This document shows, one piece after another, positions 48,320 to 61,022 of a DNA stretch of 64,000 nt (its first letter is position 1; each line of letters begins with the position of its first letter). This DNA comes from Adenophora triphylla var. japonica (taxonomy: Eukaryota > Streptophyta > Magnoliopsida > Asterales > Campanulaceae), in the NCBI GenBank assembly GCA_022495995.1, contig JAFEMH010002456.1, positions 124,001 to 188,000 on the forward strand, read 5' to 3'. A model generated the notes under the pieces. It searched no databases. It worked only from the letters and a program-made list of their open reading frames with translations, and was not told where the DNA came from. A program made the position numbers and the translations under genes.

Positions 48320-49813
48320 TGTTGGGTATGCATGTTTTAACCCTCCTATAATTGTATTAGATTTGATTGATACCATAATCTCCTGTCTATTTTAAGGACT
48401 TTAGGACCCTATGTAATGAAGCTTAGACTTCAATTTTTTAGTTAAGTCCATTTTATAGATTAGGCTTGAAGACTGGCACAGACTCATTGGAATTGAGAGT
48501 TGCAGTTCAGAAGTTTCAAACCGCTTCTTTGGAACCGCCCTAGCAAAACCGCCCTTAGCATTTGCTTGGTGAAATCCTTTGTTTGAAACTACTCTTGAAC
48601 TACTCAAGTGCAACCGCCCTATGATGAACCGCACCTTGCAGCTCATTATCAACCGCACTTTGCAACCTCACTGGAGTTACCAACCGCACTTGTCAAACCG
48701 CCTGTACTCCAGAACCGCCCCCAATGATTGAGACTTGAAGTGAACCTCTCTTTGACTTTGTGATCCACATCAGCAATATCCAATGTCAACCACCTTATCT
48801 TGTCACGTGATTCAAAGTCAGAGAAGATCTGCAAGGATCTTGAAAAGGTGACAGTGTCCAAACCTCATTGCTTGCAAATGAGCATTATCGCCTTTATCTC
48901 GCAACTACCTGTACCAAAGGACAAAAGTGGTTCTTTGTGGACCAATAAGAAAGCATCAAGTACTCGTCCTTCAACAAATTGTGTCCAACGGCTACATTTT
49001 GGATGCTTGGGTATATATACCCCCAATCTTCTCCATTTGAAGATTGCTTGAAAATTAGAAAAATTGCTGTGTTCATCAGAAGTTGAAGCTCTGCCCAGAA
49101 ATTCTTAGTCCTTTGAATCTTCATCTTCATACTTCAAGAAATATTCCCCAGCCCAGAAATCAAGCCTTAACACATTCAAGAATCATTGTGCTCTACATCT
49201 CACAGATTTAAAGAGCCTTGATCTTGTTCTCACACACTCACCTCATTTGTTCTAATCACATAGATTAAACACTTGAGATACACTGGTTATAGTTTTGGAT
49301 TTGCTCTTCATAGAAAAGATTTTATTGTACTTTGTAATCTCTCAAATACTTAATATAAAATCTCTCTTAGAAATCCAAGACTAACCATCTTGGTAGTGGA
49401 CGTAGATCGTTTATCGATTGAACCACTCCAAATAGTGTGTTCTTACTTTCTGCATTTATATTTCTTGTGCTTACTAATTATTTATCTTTGTCTCTGTTTG
49501 ATCTTTATTTAGATATCCATTATTGTGAAATAGTGTTTGGAGTTAACATTGTCAAAACCTCACTTGTTTGTAAACCGCACGTACCAACTACTTCATTAAA
49601 ACCGCTTTACAAACCTCCTCTATCAAAACCGCTTTATAACTCTAAATATTCCGCTGTGCATTTTACACTATCACTTGCAGTCTATTATCAACTGCAAGAG
49701 GATTTTGTAAGCAAGAGGTTTAGTTTTTCAAAGAGGACGAAAAATTTTAAACAGCTATTCACCCCCCCCCTCTAGCTGTATTTTCACCCTTGTTGCCACA
49801 TTTGGGACCAACA
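48320..49813 (+). repeat. 5' LTR of element D
   Basis: 1,494 bp, TGTTGGGTATGC...GGGACCAACA. It has about twelve AACCGC copies, nine of them in 48515-48720. Compared with the 3' LTR, single-base indels and substitutions cluster in the first 670 bp and almost none lie in the rest. Confidence 0.95.
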
Positions 49814-49828
49814 AGTGGTATCAGAGCA
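49814..49828 (+). promoter_or_regulatory. Primer-binding site of element D
   Basis: AGTGGTATCAGAGCA directly after the LTR contains the full initiator-Met complement TGGTATCAGAGC. Confidence 0.9.
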
Positions 49829-49883
49829 AACACATTTTAAAACCACTGTTTTTCAAGCTTAACAGCTTGTGTGCCGATTCGAT

Positions 49884-52234
49884 ATGGCAACCTCAAAGAC
49901 AATGACTACTGTTAACTATTCACACATTCCAATGTTGGACGAAGACCACTTTGACATCTGGAAGTGCCGAATGCTTATTCATTTGGAAACCATAGATGAA
50001 ATGCTGGTGGAGTGCGTGATCAATGGCCCTCTAATTCCAATGAAGGCTAACACCGATGCAACCACCAATGCCGAAACTCCAGAGGTCAAAAAGCCAAAAG
50101 ATGAGTGGTCGGATGAAGAGAAAAGATTAGTTGCCTTGGACAAAGAAGGCGAGGTTCATCATTTCGGAACTCTCCCCGTATCAACTCTGCGTAAAGTGAT
50201 GTACCTCAAAACCGCAGCGGATGTGGGATGCCATAGAGAGCTACCTTGAAGGTGACGAAGAGTGCAAGGAAAACAAATTATACACTGTTGAAAGATCCTA
50301 CAACAACTTCAAAGTAAAATCCAACGAAACCTTGCGTCAAACCTACGATCGCTATGTTGAGGTAGTTAATGCTTGTAGATCTCTTGGTAAAACTTTAACC
50401 GATAAGGAAATCAATATGACTTTCCTATCTGCTTTAGGTTCTAGATGGGTAAATAAGGCTACCTCTCTAGAAGACTCCAAAGTATTGGGTACTTGGTCAT
50501 TAAGTAACTTGTATGCCAATCTTAGAGTCTATGAACTTAAATTAAATCATATTGAAGAGATAGAAGGGAAAACCAAATCGCTTTCTATGTTAGTGGAACA
50601 TGAAGAGAAACCATCCACATCCAATCAAACCACTGATTCTTCCATATCAACCTCATCACTCATCGAGATGGATGATGATGATTTTGCCATGTTTGTGAAA
50701 AGATTCCAAAAATTTAGAAAATCCTCAAAACCTTTCACAAAATCATTTTCAAAAGGCAAACCTCCTGCAACATTTTCTAGGGTCAGCAGATACAAAGAAG
50801 AAGAGTGACTTGGTCTGCTACAACGGTAGAAAACCTGGCCACTTTGCATCTGAGTGTCCACAGCCTAAATATGAATACATGAAAAAGAAAACTTTTCCTT
50901 CGAAATTTTCTCATCGTAAGGGAATGGTTGCTGAGGAGGAAGAGAATTCCAAGGAATTAGCAACTTGGATTGAAACAGATTCTGAGGATGGAAGTGACGG
51001 TGAAACCGAAGAGGTTAACCTCTGCTTAGTTGCAGACGCTTCTGATGACTCAGATTCTGAATCATTTGAGTTGCATGATATGGAGGAAAAGGAGGTTTTT
51101 GCAAAACTTCCAAATTATAAATTGGATGATGATATTAAACTTACTCCTAGCGTTAAGATAGGAAATTGTTCGTATTCACGTCCCATTTTCTCATCTAAAA
51201 CTGCTCCACCTTCAAAAGCTATTCCAAAGAAAATTTTGAAAAAGGTGGTGGAAGAGGTTTCTCCCATGGAACATGAAAAGATGTTCAAGGAAGCTGAAAT
51301 GGTAATCCATCAATTCTCAAATCTTAAGAAAGCCTTAAGCTTAGCTCATGATGAACTTAATCTGTACAAGACGGAGAAAACTGTGATGAGGTCTGAAATT
51401 TCTAATCTTAAGGACCAAATCAGAAGTATGTCTCCTCTTGCTGATCAGAACCGCATCCTTGAAACTAAGGTTGCTGCACTTCAACTCAGGAATGATGACT
51501 TGGTAACCCAAATCGACGATCGTCAAAAGATTATTGATTCGTGGCTCAAGTCTCAATCCACCAAGGATAAAATCTTGGACTTCCAAGTTCCTCCTGGAAC
51601 TAAGGATGGTCTAGGGTTTGGATCTGAGGAAGAGGAGAAGTGTGCATCCTCTAGTGAAAAGGATGAGGAATTTCCTGAACTAACTAAAGAAATTCCCAAG
51701 GAGAAGCATGCTAAGGGTAAGGGTAAAGCAAGACAAGTAAATTATGTCTACCCTAAAGGAAAGCAATATGGGAAGAATTCTGTGTTAAAACCTAAGAATT
51801 CTGTGGAAGCACCTGAAGAGGAAATGGCTTATGGAATTGGTAGAATCCCTGCTCCAACCTCTTCTGGTGGAAAAGGCGGTTCTGCTAACTCCAGGTCTGA
51901 CCGCGTTTCTTCCTCAACCGCTCCTCCTGCCTTCAAAAGCAAGAATAGCGTTCCCAGGAAATACGTGGTCAAACCAAAGCCAGTTCCCTTTATATCAGCT
52001 GGAATGTTAGCTGGAACCGCACCTCCCAAACCGCCTCCTTGTCCCAAACCGCATGCAACTCCTAAGAAGAGTAAGGAGTTAGTAAAACCTCATGATGCTT
52101 GTAGCTTCTATAAATGTTCTGTGTGTGATGGTTTAGGTCACAAGGCTGCAGAATGCCTTTTGCGGTTCACACCCAATGCCAGGAAGAGCAAACCTCCTTC
52201 TGTCAAACAGGTGTGGGTTGTAAAGGGTTGCTAA
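49884..52234 (+). pseudogene. Element D gag
   Basis: Starts at ATG 49884 (MATSKTMTTVNYSHIP...FDIWKCRM). A frame break lies at about 50130-50225, the gag core continues in 50221-50808 (LRQTYDRYVEVVNACRSLGK) and another break occurs near 50800. The third frame (50810-52234) has a knuckle CYNGRKPGHFASEC in which the second Cys of CCHC is Gly. It continues with an acidic region, a coiled coil (SNLKDQIRSMSPLADQNRIL) and a second, intact knuckle CSVCDGLGHKAAEC near residue 440 of that frame. A gag of more than 700 residues with two knuckles and a coiled coil fits Sireviruses. The breaks make this copy non-functional unless they are sequence errors. Confidence 0.85.
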
Positions 52235-52272
52235 CTTCAGGACCCAAGAAATAAAGGGGGACCTCGTTCTTA

Positions 52273-53952
52273 ATGTTTACATTTCAGGTCCTCTGCTTCA
52301 TGGCTGGTCACTCCAAGGATAATGAATGGTATCTTGATAGTGGCTGCTCAAGACATATGACTGGAGATAGATCATTACTTGAAGATGTCGTTGATGCAAG
52401 TGGTCCATCTGTAACCTTTGGTGACAACAACAAAGGGAAGACCATTGGATATGGTGTTATAAGGAGAGGAAACCTAACTATTGAGAAGGTTTCTCTTGTC
52501 GATGGACTCAAGCACAACCTCCTTTCAATTTCTCAATTTTGCGACAAAGGAATGCTTTGCAACTTCACGTCATCAAATTGCTTTATCAAAGATAGCATTT
52601 CCGGCGTCACCCTACTCACAGGGATTCGTAAGAGTAATATTTACATTATTGATCTAAATTCTGCATGTAGTATTACTAATCTCTGTTTTGTAGCTAAGAA
52701 TGTGAGCGAAAATAGTTGGCTATGGCACAAGAGGTTGAGCCACTTGAACTTCAAGTATCTTGCAAAGATTGGTAGGGAAAACCTCGTTCGTGGTTTACCT
52801 AAAGTGGCTGACCACCATCCAGAGAAATGCAGTGCATGCCAGCTTGGTAAGCAGTCCGCGTCGTCTTTCACCAGCAAGACCGCTCCTTCAACTTCAAGAT
52901 GCTTACAACTGCTTCACATAGATTTGTTTGGACCCGTAACCACTGCCAGCATTGGAGGAAATAGATATACCTTAGTGGTGGTGGATGATTACTCAAGATA
53001 TACGTGGGTTGAGATGATGATTTCCAAAGATGATTGTTATGAGATTCTCACCGCACTTTTTAGACGGCTCCAAACTCAAAAAGAAGACGACATCGTTAGT
53101 GTTCGATCAGATAATGGAACAGAATTTAAGAACAACGGTGTTGCTCAGTATTGTGATGACCATGGGATTGATCACAATTTTTCAACCGCTGGTGTTCCAC
53201 AACAAAATGGGGTTGTGGAAAGGAAGAATAGGACGTTGATTGAGGCTGGAAAGACAATGATATCTGAAGCGAAGCTACCTCAGTATTTTTGGGCTGAAGC
53301 AATCAATACCGCATGCTTCACTCAGAACCGCTCCCTCATCAACAAAACCTATAATAAGACTCCCTATGAGCTTTGGCGAGGAAGAACCCCCAACATTGCA
53401 TTCTTCAAGATCTTTGGCTGCAAATGTTTTGTCCTCTACAACGGAAGAGAAAATAGAGGTAAATTCGGAGCCAAGGCCGACGAAGGTATTTTTGTTGGGT
53501 ATGCTAAACATTCTAAAGCTTTTCGTGTTTTCAATAAAACTAGTTTAAAAATAGTTGAGTCTGTCCATGTTACTTTTGATGAGCATTCTCTCCTTGAGCC
53601 ACATTTGGCTCCAAATGTTGCTGATGATTTTGTTGAGCATAATGAACCAGGTGAACCTCAAACCGCACCTGAACCTCAACCGCAAAATCCAGCACCCTCA
53701 ACTGAAATTCCCTCAAACCGCAATTTTCAAACCGCACCTGAAGAACCCTCTCCAGATGCAACCGCAAGGAAGATGAAGTTAGGAATTCCCCTATCCAGCC
53801 TTATAGAACCTCTTCGTCAACTTACATTTCATGACTTCGCCCAAGGATCTAACGATGTTCCAATTGAAGATCTTCAAGAAACCTCAGTCCAACCAGACTT
53901 ACCCCTGAGGTTCGTGAAGTCGCTAGCCACCCCTCACAAATATGATTGGTGA
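52273..53952 (+). pseudogene. Element D pol, protease and integrase part
   Basis: A 559-residue open frame. The protease motif WYLDSGCSRHMTGD lies near residue 20. The integrase zinc-binding motif (WLWHKRLSHLNFKYL and KCSACQLGK) is followed by the catalytic triad region: LLHIDLFGP, SDNGTEFKN and GVVERKNRTL. The C-terminal part (YELWRGRTPNIAFFKIFGC, FVGYAKHSKAFRVFN) ends in a linker rich in AACCGC-encoded Thr-Ala and Gln-Pro pairs. It is the longest intact piece of D pol. A stop at 53950 and a frame change separate it from RT. Confidence 0.9.
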
Positions 53953-54009
53953 TCTCTGTTTTCCGGTGTTCAAACAAGGAGATCGAATTATGATGAGCAT
54001 ACTTCACTT

Positions 54010-55540
54010 TTGTCTCAAGTTGAACCCAAGAAGATTGATGAAGCACTCCAAGATTCCAGATTGGTCGTTGCTATGCAAGAAGAACTCAACCAGCTTGAAA
54101 GATGCAAGGTCTGGACTTTGGTGCCTAGACCTCAGGATCAAGGAGTGATAGGAACTAAGTGGGTATTTAGGAATAAGATGGATGAGAATGGAAGCATCAC
54201 TAGGAATAAAGCAAGGTTGGTCGCACAAGGATATAGGCAAGAAGAAGGAATAGATTATGATGAAACCTTTGCTCCAGCTTGCAAGATTGGAAGCTATCGA
54301 ATTTTCTTAGCCTACGCCTCTTTCAAGCATTTCAAGTTATATCAAATGGACGTAAAGAGTGCATTCCTCAACGGCGAACCGCAAGAGACCGTGTATGTTG
54401 CCCAACCTCCGGATTTGAAGACTCCAAATTTCCCAATCATGTCTACAAACTCAAAGCTTTGTATGGACTTAAGCAAGCTCCAAGGGCATGGTATGAGACT
54501 CTTTCTAAATTTTTACTAGAAAAAGGATTTAAACGAGGTAAAATTGATACAACTCTTTTTATTGCCAAATATAATGAGCATACTTTACTTGTTCAAATAT
54601 ATGTCGATGATATTATTTTTGGTTCTACTAACGAGTTACTTTGTAAGCGTTTCGAGAAGCTAATGAAAAGCAAGTTTGAGATGAGCATGATGGGAGAATT
54701 AACATTCTTCCTCGGGCTTCAAATCAAGCAATGCGAAGAAGGTATTTTCCTCAGCCAAGCCAAATACACCAAGGAGTTGATAAAGAAGTTTGGATTAGAA
54801 AATGCTAAAGCTTATGATACTCCTATGGCCACCGGCAATAAGCTAGATAAGGATCTCAAAGGTAAGAAAGTTGATCAAACTTTATATCGAGGTATGATCG
54901 GCTCATTACTTTACTTAACTGCTAGTAGGCCCGATATCATGTTTAGTGTCTGTGTATGTGCTCGCTACCAAGCTGCATCCTAGAGAAGCACATCTTATTG
55001 CAGCAAGCGTATAATCCGCTATTTATCCGGAACCACTAACCTTGGACTTTGGTATTCCAAAGATTCGAACTTCGATCTTATAGGTTATTCAGATGCAGAC
55101 ATGCACTTGTACTATTGACAGAAAAGCACTAGTGGTACTTGTCATTTCCTCGGGAATAGACTAGTTGCTTGGGCCAGCAAGAAGCAAGCTTCAGCCGTGT
55201 CAACCACAGAGGCCGAGTATATTGTCTGCTGGTAGTTGTTGTCACAAATCCTTTGGATGAAGCAAAGAGCTTGGTAGACTATGGAATCCATGAAGGAAAT
55301 TGCCCCATCATGTGTGACAACACTTCAACAATTTCGCCTCCAACAACCCCGTCATGCATTCCAAGACCAAGCATATTGATATCAAGTATCATTTCCTCAA
55401 AGACCATGTGGAGAAGAGGAATATCCATTTAGAGTATGTGGGGACAAAGATAATCGATTGCCGACATCCTCACCAAGGCTCTTGACTCCAAGAGGTTTTC
55501 CTTCCTCGAGGAGAAATGGGTATGCTTGAACTTAAATGAT
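54010..55540 (+). pseudogene. Element D pol, RT and RNase H part
   Basis: Frame 54010-54519 holds the RT entry ([37 protein letters not shown]). The next frame, open to 54983, holds [26 protein letters not shown] and the SRPDIMFSV block, so one frameshift lies near 54450. RNase H (54983-55540) can be followed through STSGTCHFLGNRLVAWASKKQ and TTEAEYI but has several stops. Integrase before RT confirms Ty1/copia. Element B carries the same array with different breaks. Confidence 0.85.
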
Positions 55541-56219
55541 TCCATATTTTTTATTGACTAACTCGTGTTAAGTTTAGGTTGTATTTCTTATCAAATATTT
55601 CAATCGCACCATTGTTGAACCGCGGTTATTCAAACCGCTGAGTGGTCAACCGCCTATGTGGTCAACCGCGTATTATCAACCGCGTACTTCCAACCGCGTT
55701 TTACCAACCGCATAATGCTTCTGACCGCTCCATCTTCAACCGCCTTCAACATATGGTATTTTCAAAAATTTTAATTCTTTTCTTAGCTTTAAAGAAGCTA
55801 AGCGGTTTTAAAAATCCTTTCAACCGCACTGCCACGTGGACCCTGTGTAAGTTCTTTTATTTTTTCATTTCAAATTCCACATTTTGACATAAGGGCATTT
55901 TTGCAAATGTTTTCCCACGTTATTTCAAAATTTAAATGCATTTAATGCAAAGGGAACATTAGCATTTAAAGCTATCATGTCAGCCGTCATTGGCAAATGA
56001 GAAGAAGATGAAAGGGTGCAACAGAGGAATGATTTCTTTTATGGGAAAATCAAATAGTCTTTTCAACTGTCCTTTGTTTGAGATTTTCCTATAAATAAAA
56101 ACCTACTCTTACAATTTCACCTTTCCAATCTCTGTCACTCACCGTCCTTTCCTACCAACTTCATCTTCTCTCTCTCTCTAAAAACTTTAAATTTCATAAC
56201 TTAAAAACTTTGATCTTCA
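55541..56219 (+). other. Spacer and leader before the D accessory gene
   Basis: No frame. 55615-55830 has nine to ten AACCGC/GACCGC copies at 12-25 bp spacing. The last 60 bp are a pyrimidine-rich leader (TCTCTCTCTCTC) directly before the ATG at 56220. Confidence 0.7.
56090..56097 (+). promoter_or_regulatory. Candidate TATA box for the D accessory gene
   Basis: TATAAATA lies 130 bp upstream of the accessory ATG, with a pyrimidine-rich leader between. This is the spacing of a plant promoter and suggests a separate transcript. Unproven. Confidence 0.4.
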
Positions 56220-59200
56220 ATGGCACCTAAAGCACCATTTACTGATATGGTATGTATTTCTCAACTTCATCTCTTTATTTTCTGCAAATCTTTCGTTGAA
56301 TCCGCCATTGATGAACCATGAAGCTTCGAAAACCCTTGTTTGATTTTTGTTCATATTTGCTTCATCTGCTGATCTTTTTGTATGATTTCAGTTGGGTTTT
56401 GCTCGGATTTGTTGTTAGATTCTTTATATGTAATTTATTTTACGATCAACCAATGATTTGAACACTGATTTTGGATTTTAAAATTTTCTTATTCAAAAAC
56501 CCATTTTAGTGTTCTTGCTTGTTCTTGGTGATTCTGAGCAAAGTACGAATCTTTAATGTTATATTGTTAATCTACTGCTCAATGTGATCATTTTGACATA
56601 TTATTTGTTGATTTTGGTGAACTTTTGTTGAAACTCTGTTCTGAGTGTTCTAAGTTTTCTTCGTGTTCATCATGTCTTCAACATGTCTGTTCATATGCCT
56701 TGAATGTTTATCACATGTTTTGGTTCATCTGATTTTTACACATGTGTTTGTACTTAGATATTTTTCATAAATTTTATGCACTACTGTGAATATCAACCGC
56801 ATGATGTTGTTTGGAACCGCCTTCTTGAAATTCCTTGACTTCAACCGCATGTAAATTATGAACCGCATGTCTCTATGAACCGCACTACACTTTGAACCGC
56901 ATGCAAAATACGAACCGCCTGTCATTTTGAAACCACATGCTAAGTTTGTTTGAGATATTACTTAGTATATAGGCTGGACACCATAACCTTCCTCTCCAAG
57001 CACCGCTTGCAGTATGGGATAAACTTGGATTACAATGCCACGTACTAGTAAAATCTTTTGCATATTTTCAAAGTGTTTTAATTATGTTCACAATTTACTT
57101 GAGGTTTGGAGTTCTCAACATTTTCAACCGCATCAATTGCCAACCGCATAGATGCCCAAACCGCTTGTGAATTGTGAATCACTTTATGGATCTAAAACCT
57201 TTGTTTCATTTTGTAGGATCCTAAATTCTTTATTCCAGGCTTTGAGATCAATGAGCCTGAGCTCCAAGGAGATGCTCTTGGTAGAGAGTTGATCAGAAGA
57301 CTCACTTCCTCTGGAATCCTCCCTCTCTTCAACAAAGGTCAATCTTATATCATTCCTTCCTTTGTGGATCGCTCCACTCCTCTCGCCGTTCTAGGAGACA
57401 GAAAATTATCTCGATGGCACCAAGATCAAATGCCTGGTCAAGTGTTGTTGAAGGCTTCGATATATCCATTGATCATCCGGATATTAGAAGTACTTTTGGA
57501 TTTCATGTTTCTGGATGCCCCATGGAGGTTGATCGTGAAGTGTTGGATGCAACCGCTCTATCAACAATCCGACTTCTCTCTCTCGGTTTTTACAAGAAGA
57601 AGGCAAGGAGGGAATTTGGTGAACTTATGAGCCACTTGGGCTATTTAGTAGGAATGTCTCGTGTGTGGTAAGACCGGCAACCACAACAACTTCACTACTC
57701 AAAGAATGGATTTATCCTGCCATTTATAATGGAATTAAGCTGAATTGGCCCAAGATTCTGATGAAGGAAATGGCTAGTTCCATTGATGCTTATCAATCCA
57801 AAATCAAAAATGAACATCAAAGGTGGAGACCATTCTGCAGGCTCCTAACCGCATTGTTTACAAGCTATCAGCACTTGGAGGATCTCAGACTCTCAACTCC
57901 TGAGTTATCAGTATCAATGGGTGAAGGTGACTCCCTTGGAACCAGGGTTTGTCACAACTTCAGATACTCATTTGGAGATACCCAGTACAAATTTCTATAT
58001 GATGCTGATACTCTCAATCCCAAGGAGTTCTATGTTGAAATGAATCCAGCAACCGCGGTTACTGCTCTAGGAAAGGCAATCAAGAAGGCCTCTAGAAAGA
58101 AAAACATTGTCCTAGAACCGCAGGCCAAGAAGCCAAGGACCGCACCACCTCAACCGCGTGTTCAAACCGCAGGTGCTAGTCAAAGTGCTAAGCCTCAGGA
58201 GAAATTTGGTTTGAGAGATGAGCCTACTGATGAGGAAGAAGAAGAGGATGCTGGTATTGCCCCTCTTATCAAGAAGGCAAAATCTGTGAAGACTGCTACT
58301 GCCAATCTCACAGAGGAAGATAAGGTTGCTTTTTATAAAGCAAAAATTGAAAAGTTGGAAAGAAGGGCAGATTTGAGGAAGGCTGCCAAAGGAAAGAAAC
58401 CATCTTCTGAACCGCTTACTACTTCTCAACCGCAAGCTCAAGTTCAACCTCCTGTTCAACCGCAACCCCAACCGCAATCCCTTCATCAATCCCAACCGCT
58501 TCAAACTCCTCCAACCTCACCTACTCAAACCTCTTCCCCAATTCCTACCCAACACCTTTCTCCTTCCAAATCTTTTTCCCCCAAACCGCTCTCTCCCTCT
58601 CCACCTCCTAAAACTGCAACCGCTCAGGGGGAGAATCCCAAGAAGAGGAGATTCAAACAAATGGCCAAGAAAAAAACTCCTCCAAAGAAACACTATCTTC
58701 ACACCATTGCCAAATCCAACATCAAAATACCTGGTGAAACCTCCTCATATTTTGATAAATCCTCCTCCCAAACCAATTCAAATTCATCATCCCCTTCTGA
58801 ATTTCAAACCCCTCAAAATCAAGCCACCTCAAATCCCAAAGCCTTCACTGAATGGACATCCAAGCCATCAGCAGGCCCAGCCCATTCAACCTCCAGACTC
58901 AGAACTCCAACTCCTTCACCACAAAATTCACCCTCACACCATTCATCCCCTCATATATCAAACCGCACCCATAAATCCCTTTCTAAATCACCTATCTCTT
59001 CCCCACAAAAATCCCATTCAACTCATTCCAACCCAATCACTTCAAATCCTCCTACCACCTCTATACCCATACCAACCGCCCCCATCCCAACCGCCCCTAT
59101 CCCAACCGCCCCTATCCCAACCGCCCCTATCCCAACCACCCACATACCAACCGCCCCCATCCCAACCGCCCCTATCCCAACCGCCCCTATCCCAACCGCC

Positions 59201-60149
59201 CCTATCCTAACCACCCACATACCAACCGCCCCCATCCCAACTGCCCCTATCCCAACCGCCCCTATCCCAACCACCCACATACCAACCGCCCCAATCCCAA
59301 CCGCCCCCATACCAACAGCCCCCATCTCAACTCAAACCTCATCCCCTTACACAATTCCTGCCTCACGCATTTTCCAAACCATATTATCTCAAATGCCTCA
59401 AACCGCTCCTCCTACTTATTCTGAACCGCCTCCTTCCTTCACCTTTATTCCTTCATCATCAACCGCTACTCCACCAACTGACTACTCCCAAATCCTTTCT
59501 ACCCTTAATCTTATCCAATCTCAACTACTCATAAACCAATGCCACATTATCAAGCTAACCGCTTCTAATGCCTCCCTTGAGTCTTCCAACCGCTCCCTTC
59601 AAAAGTTAGCTGAATCTCAATCTCATTTGATTGCCTCTCAAACCCTTCAAATGGCCGATCATAAGAACTCCCTCAAGAGTTTTGCTCGTAGGCTTGATGC
59701 CATTAAGGGGGAGAAGGACTTAGCAAACATTGTCAAATCCTCACCGAGTCCCGCTTTGAAGGTTTCAAGAAGGATCTAGTCGAAGGTGTTGTTCAAATTC
59801 AATCATTTGGAGATTCTACGATCTCAAGGAAATGATTTCTCGCCTTGCAACCTCCTCCAAAACCGCCTTTGATTCCCTTCAAGCTGAATTCCTTAAATCT
59901 GTCAATTCTCAACCGCCTTCTACTCAAGACTTTCAAACCGCCTTGAATGCGGTTGAAGCAAATATCCTTCTGGAAATTGATGATGTCAAAGAGAAGCTGG
60001 AAATCAAGACAAACTCCCTTGATGATGCTTTGATGGCCAAGTTAAATGAAGTCAAGGATGAATTCAATGACCGCCTTGAAAATATCAAGCTAGGATTCAC
60101 CACCAAACTTGAAGCCACACCAATGAGCCGAAATCCTCCATCCAAGTGA
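56220..60149 (+). pseudogene. Element D accessory (post-pol) gene, spliced, frameshifted
   Basis: Exon 1 (56220-56249) has ten codons, MAPKAPFTDM, then GTATGT. The intron of 967 bp ends TTTTGTAG at 57216. Exon 2 starts DPKFFIPGFEINEPELQGDALG. An N-terminal domain of about 230 residues continues through frame changes at about 57410 and 57660 (GFHVSGCPMEVDREVL, YPAIYNGIKLNWP). A 704-residue frame to 59779 then gives a Lys-rich linker, a Pro/Ser/Thr/Gln-rich region with about 17 tandem PIPTAP/PIPTTH repeats (59066-59325) and a coiled coil. A last coiled-coil piece lies at 59832-60149. No signal peptide or transmembrane segment is visible. Its place is that of the Sirevirus envelope-like gene, but similarity to envelope proteins cannot be shown. 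The homologue in B shares the domain order and the intron. Confidence 0.75.
59066..59325 (+). repeat. In-frame 15-bp repeat coding PIPTAP/PIPTTH
   Basis: About 17 units of CC(C/A)AT(C/A)CCAACCGCC inside the accessory gene, arranged in higher-order blocks each closed by a CCACCCACATA unit. The repeat keeps the reading frame and each unit includes AACCGC or AACCAC. Confidence 0.9.
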
Positions 60150-61022
60150 TCATGAATCTTGATGAAATGATCAAGCTCTCTCTTCTCGTATCAGCAGCTA
60201 GCTCAGGGGAGGTTCAAACTTTGTACAATTCATTGAACTCCTCCTTTCACACCTTGATTGATGATCTAACCGATCAAGTGTCTCGATAACTCCAAGGCAG
60301 CTTCGATGCCAATCTCAAGATTGATTCTCAAGCAAATATCTTAGAGAGATTGGTGACCGCTCAAGGAAGGACCGCAGTAAGAGGTGAGAAAAATTAGAAA
60401 ATCCCTCAAGTCTGAAACCTCCGCTTCAAATCTTGCAAGGAACCCTGAAATCAACCAACCGCAGCAGCAGCAAAGAAGGTCAAGAACCGCATCTACCTTA
60501 AACCGCTTTTGCTCGTATTTTTGGTAAACTTTTATTGTTGGACCGCACTCTCATTGTATTTCCTTTTGTCCAACTTACTCTTGTTTTTGTTTGTAACCCC
60601 GTAATTTTCTTTCATTCCCGTTTTGTAACCACTTGAGGAATTAATGGAAATTGCATCATGGTTCCAAAACCTTGTTCATATCAAACCGCTTGTTTGTAGA
60701 ACAATGAAACCTCTTATGGTTGTAAACCTCATTCAAATATTTTTCAACTTAAAATCATATTTTTGAATTGAAGTTTAAACATTCAGCTTTAAACCGCACT
60801 TTGAACTTAAACTCATATTTCTTAAGTGCACCGAATGCATTTCTCTACTTTCCATATTGTAAGTTTTTATCTCTTAGAAAGTATAGAAATCTATAGCTTA
60901 AGCTAAGTGTGTGCATTGACTTGGGACATGAATTACCATGTTAATTCTTATGGACATGTTTTTACCAAGTACAATGTTTGCTTTAGTTATAGTAGGTAAT
61001 GGCATCAATCAAATAGGGAGAT
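60150..61022 (+). other. 3' region of D up to the polypurine tract
   Basis: Decayed end of the accessory coding region to about 60420, then non-coding sequence. AAATAGGGAGAT (61009-61022) directly precedes the 3' LTR and serves as the polypurine tract. Confidence 0.65.

Noticed and set aside
59023..59325. Minus-strand frame rich in Gly-Val-Met repeats
   Set aside because: Antisense shadow of the in-frame PIPTAP repeat.
56220..60149. Accessory gene as a true envelope gene
   Set aside because: No signal peptide, membrane anchor or fusion-like segment is visible; only its position is envelope-like.
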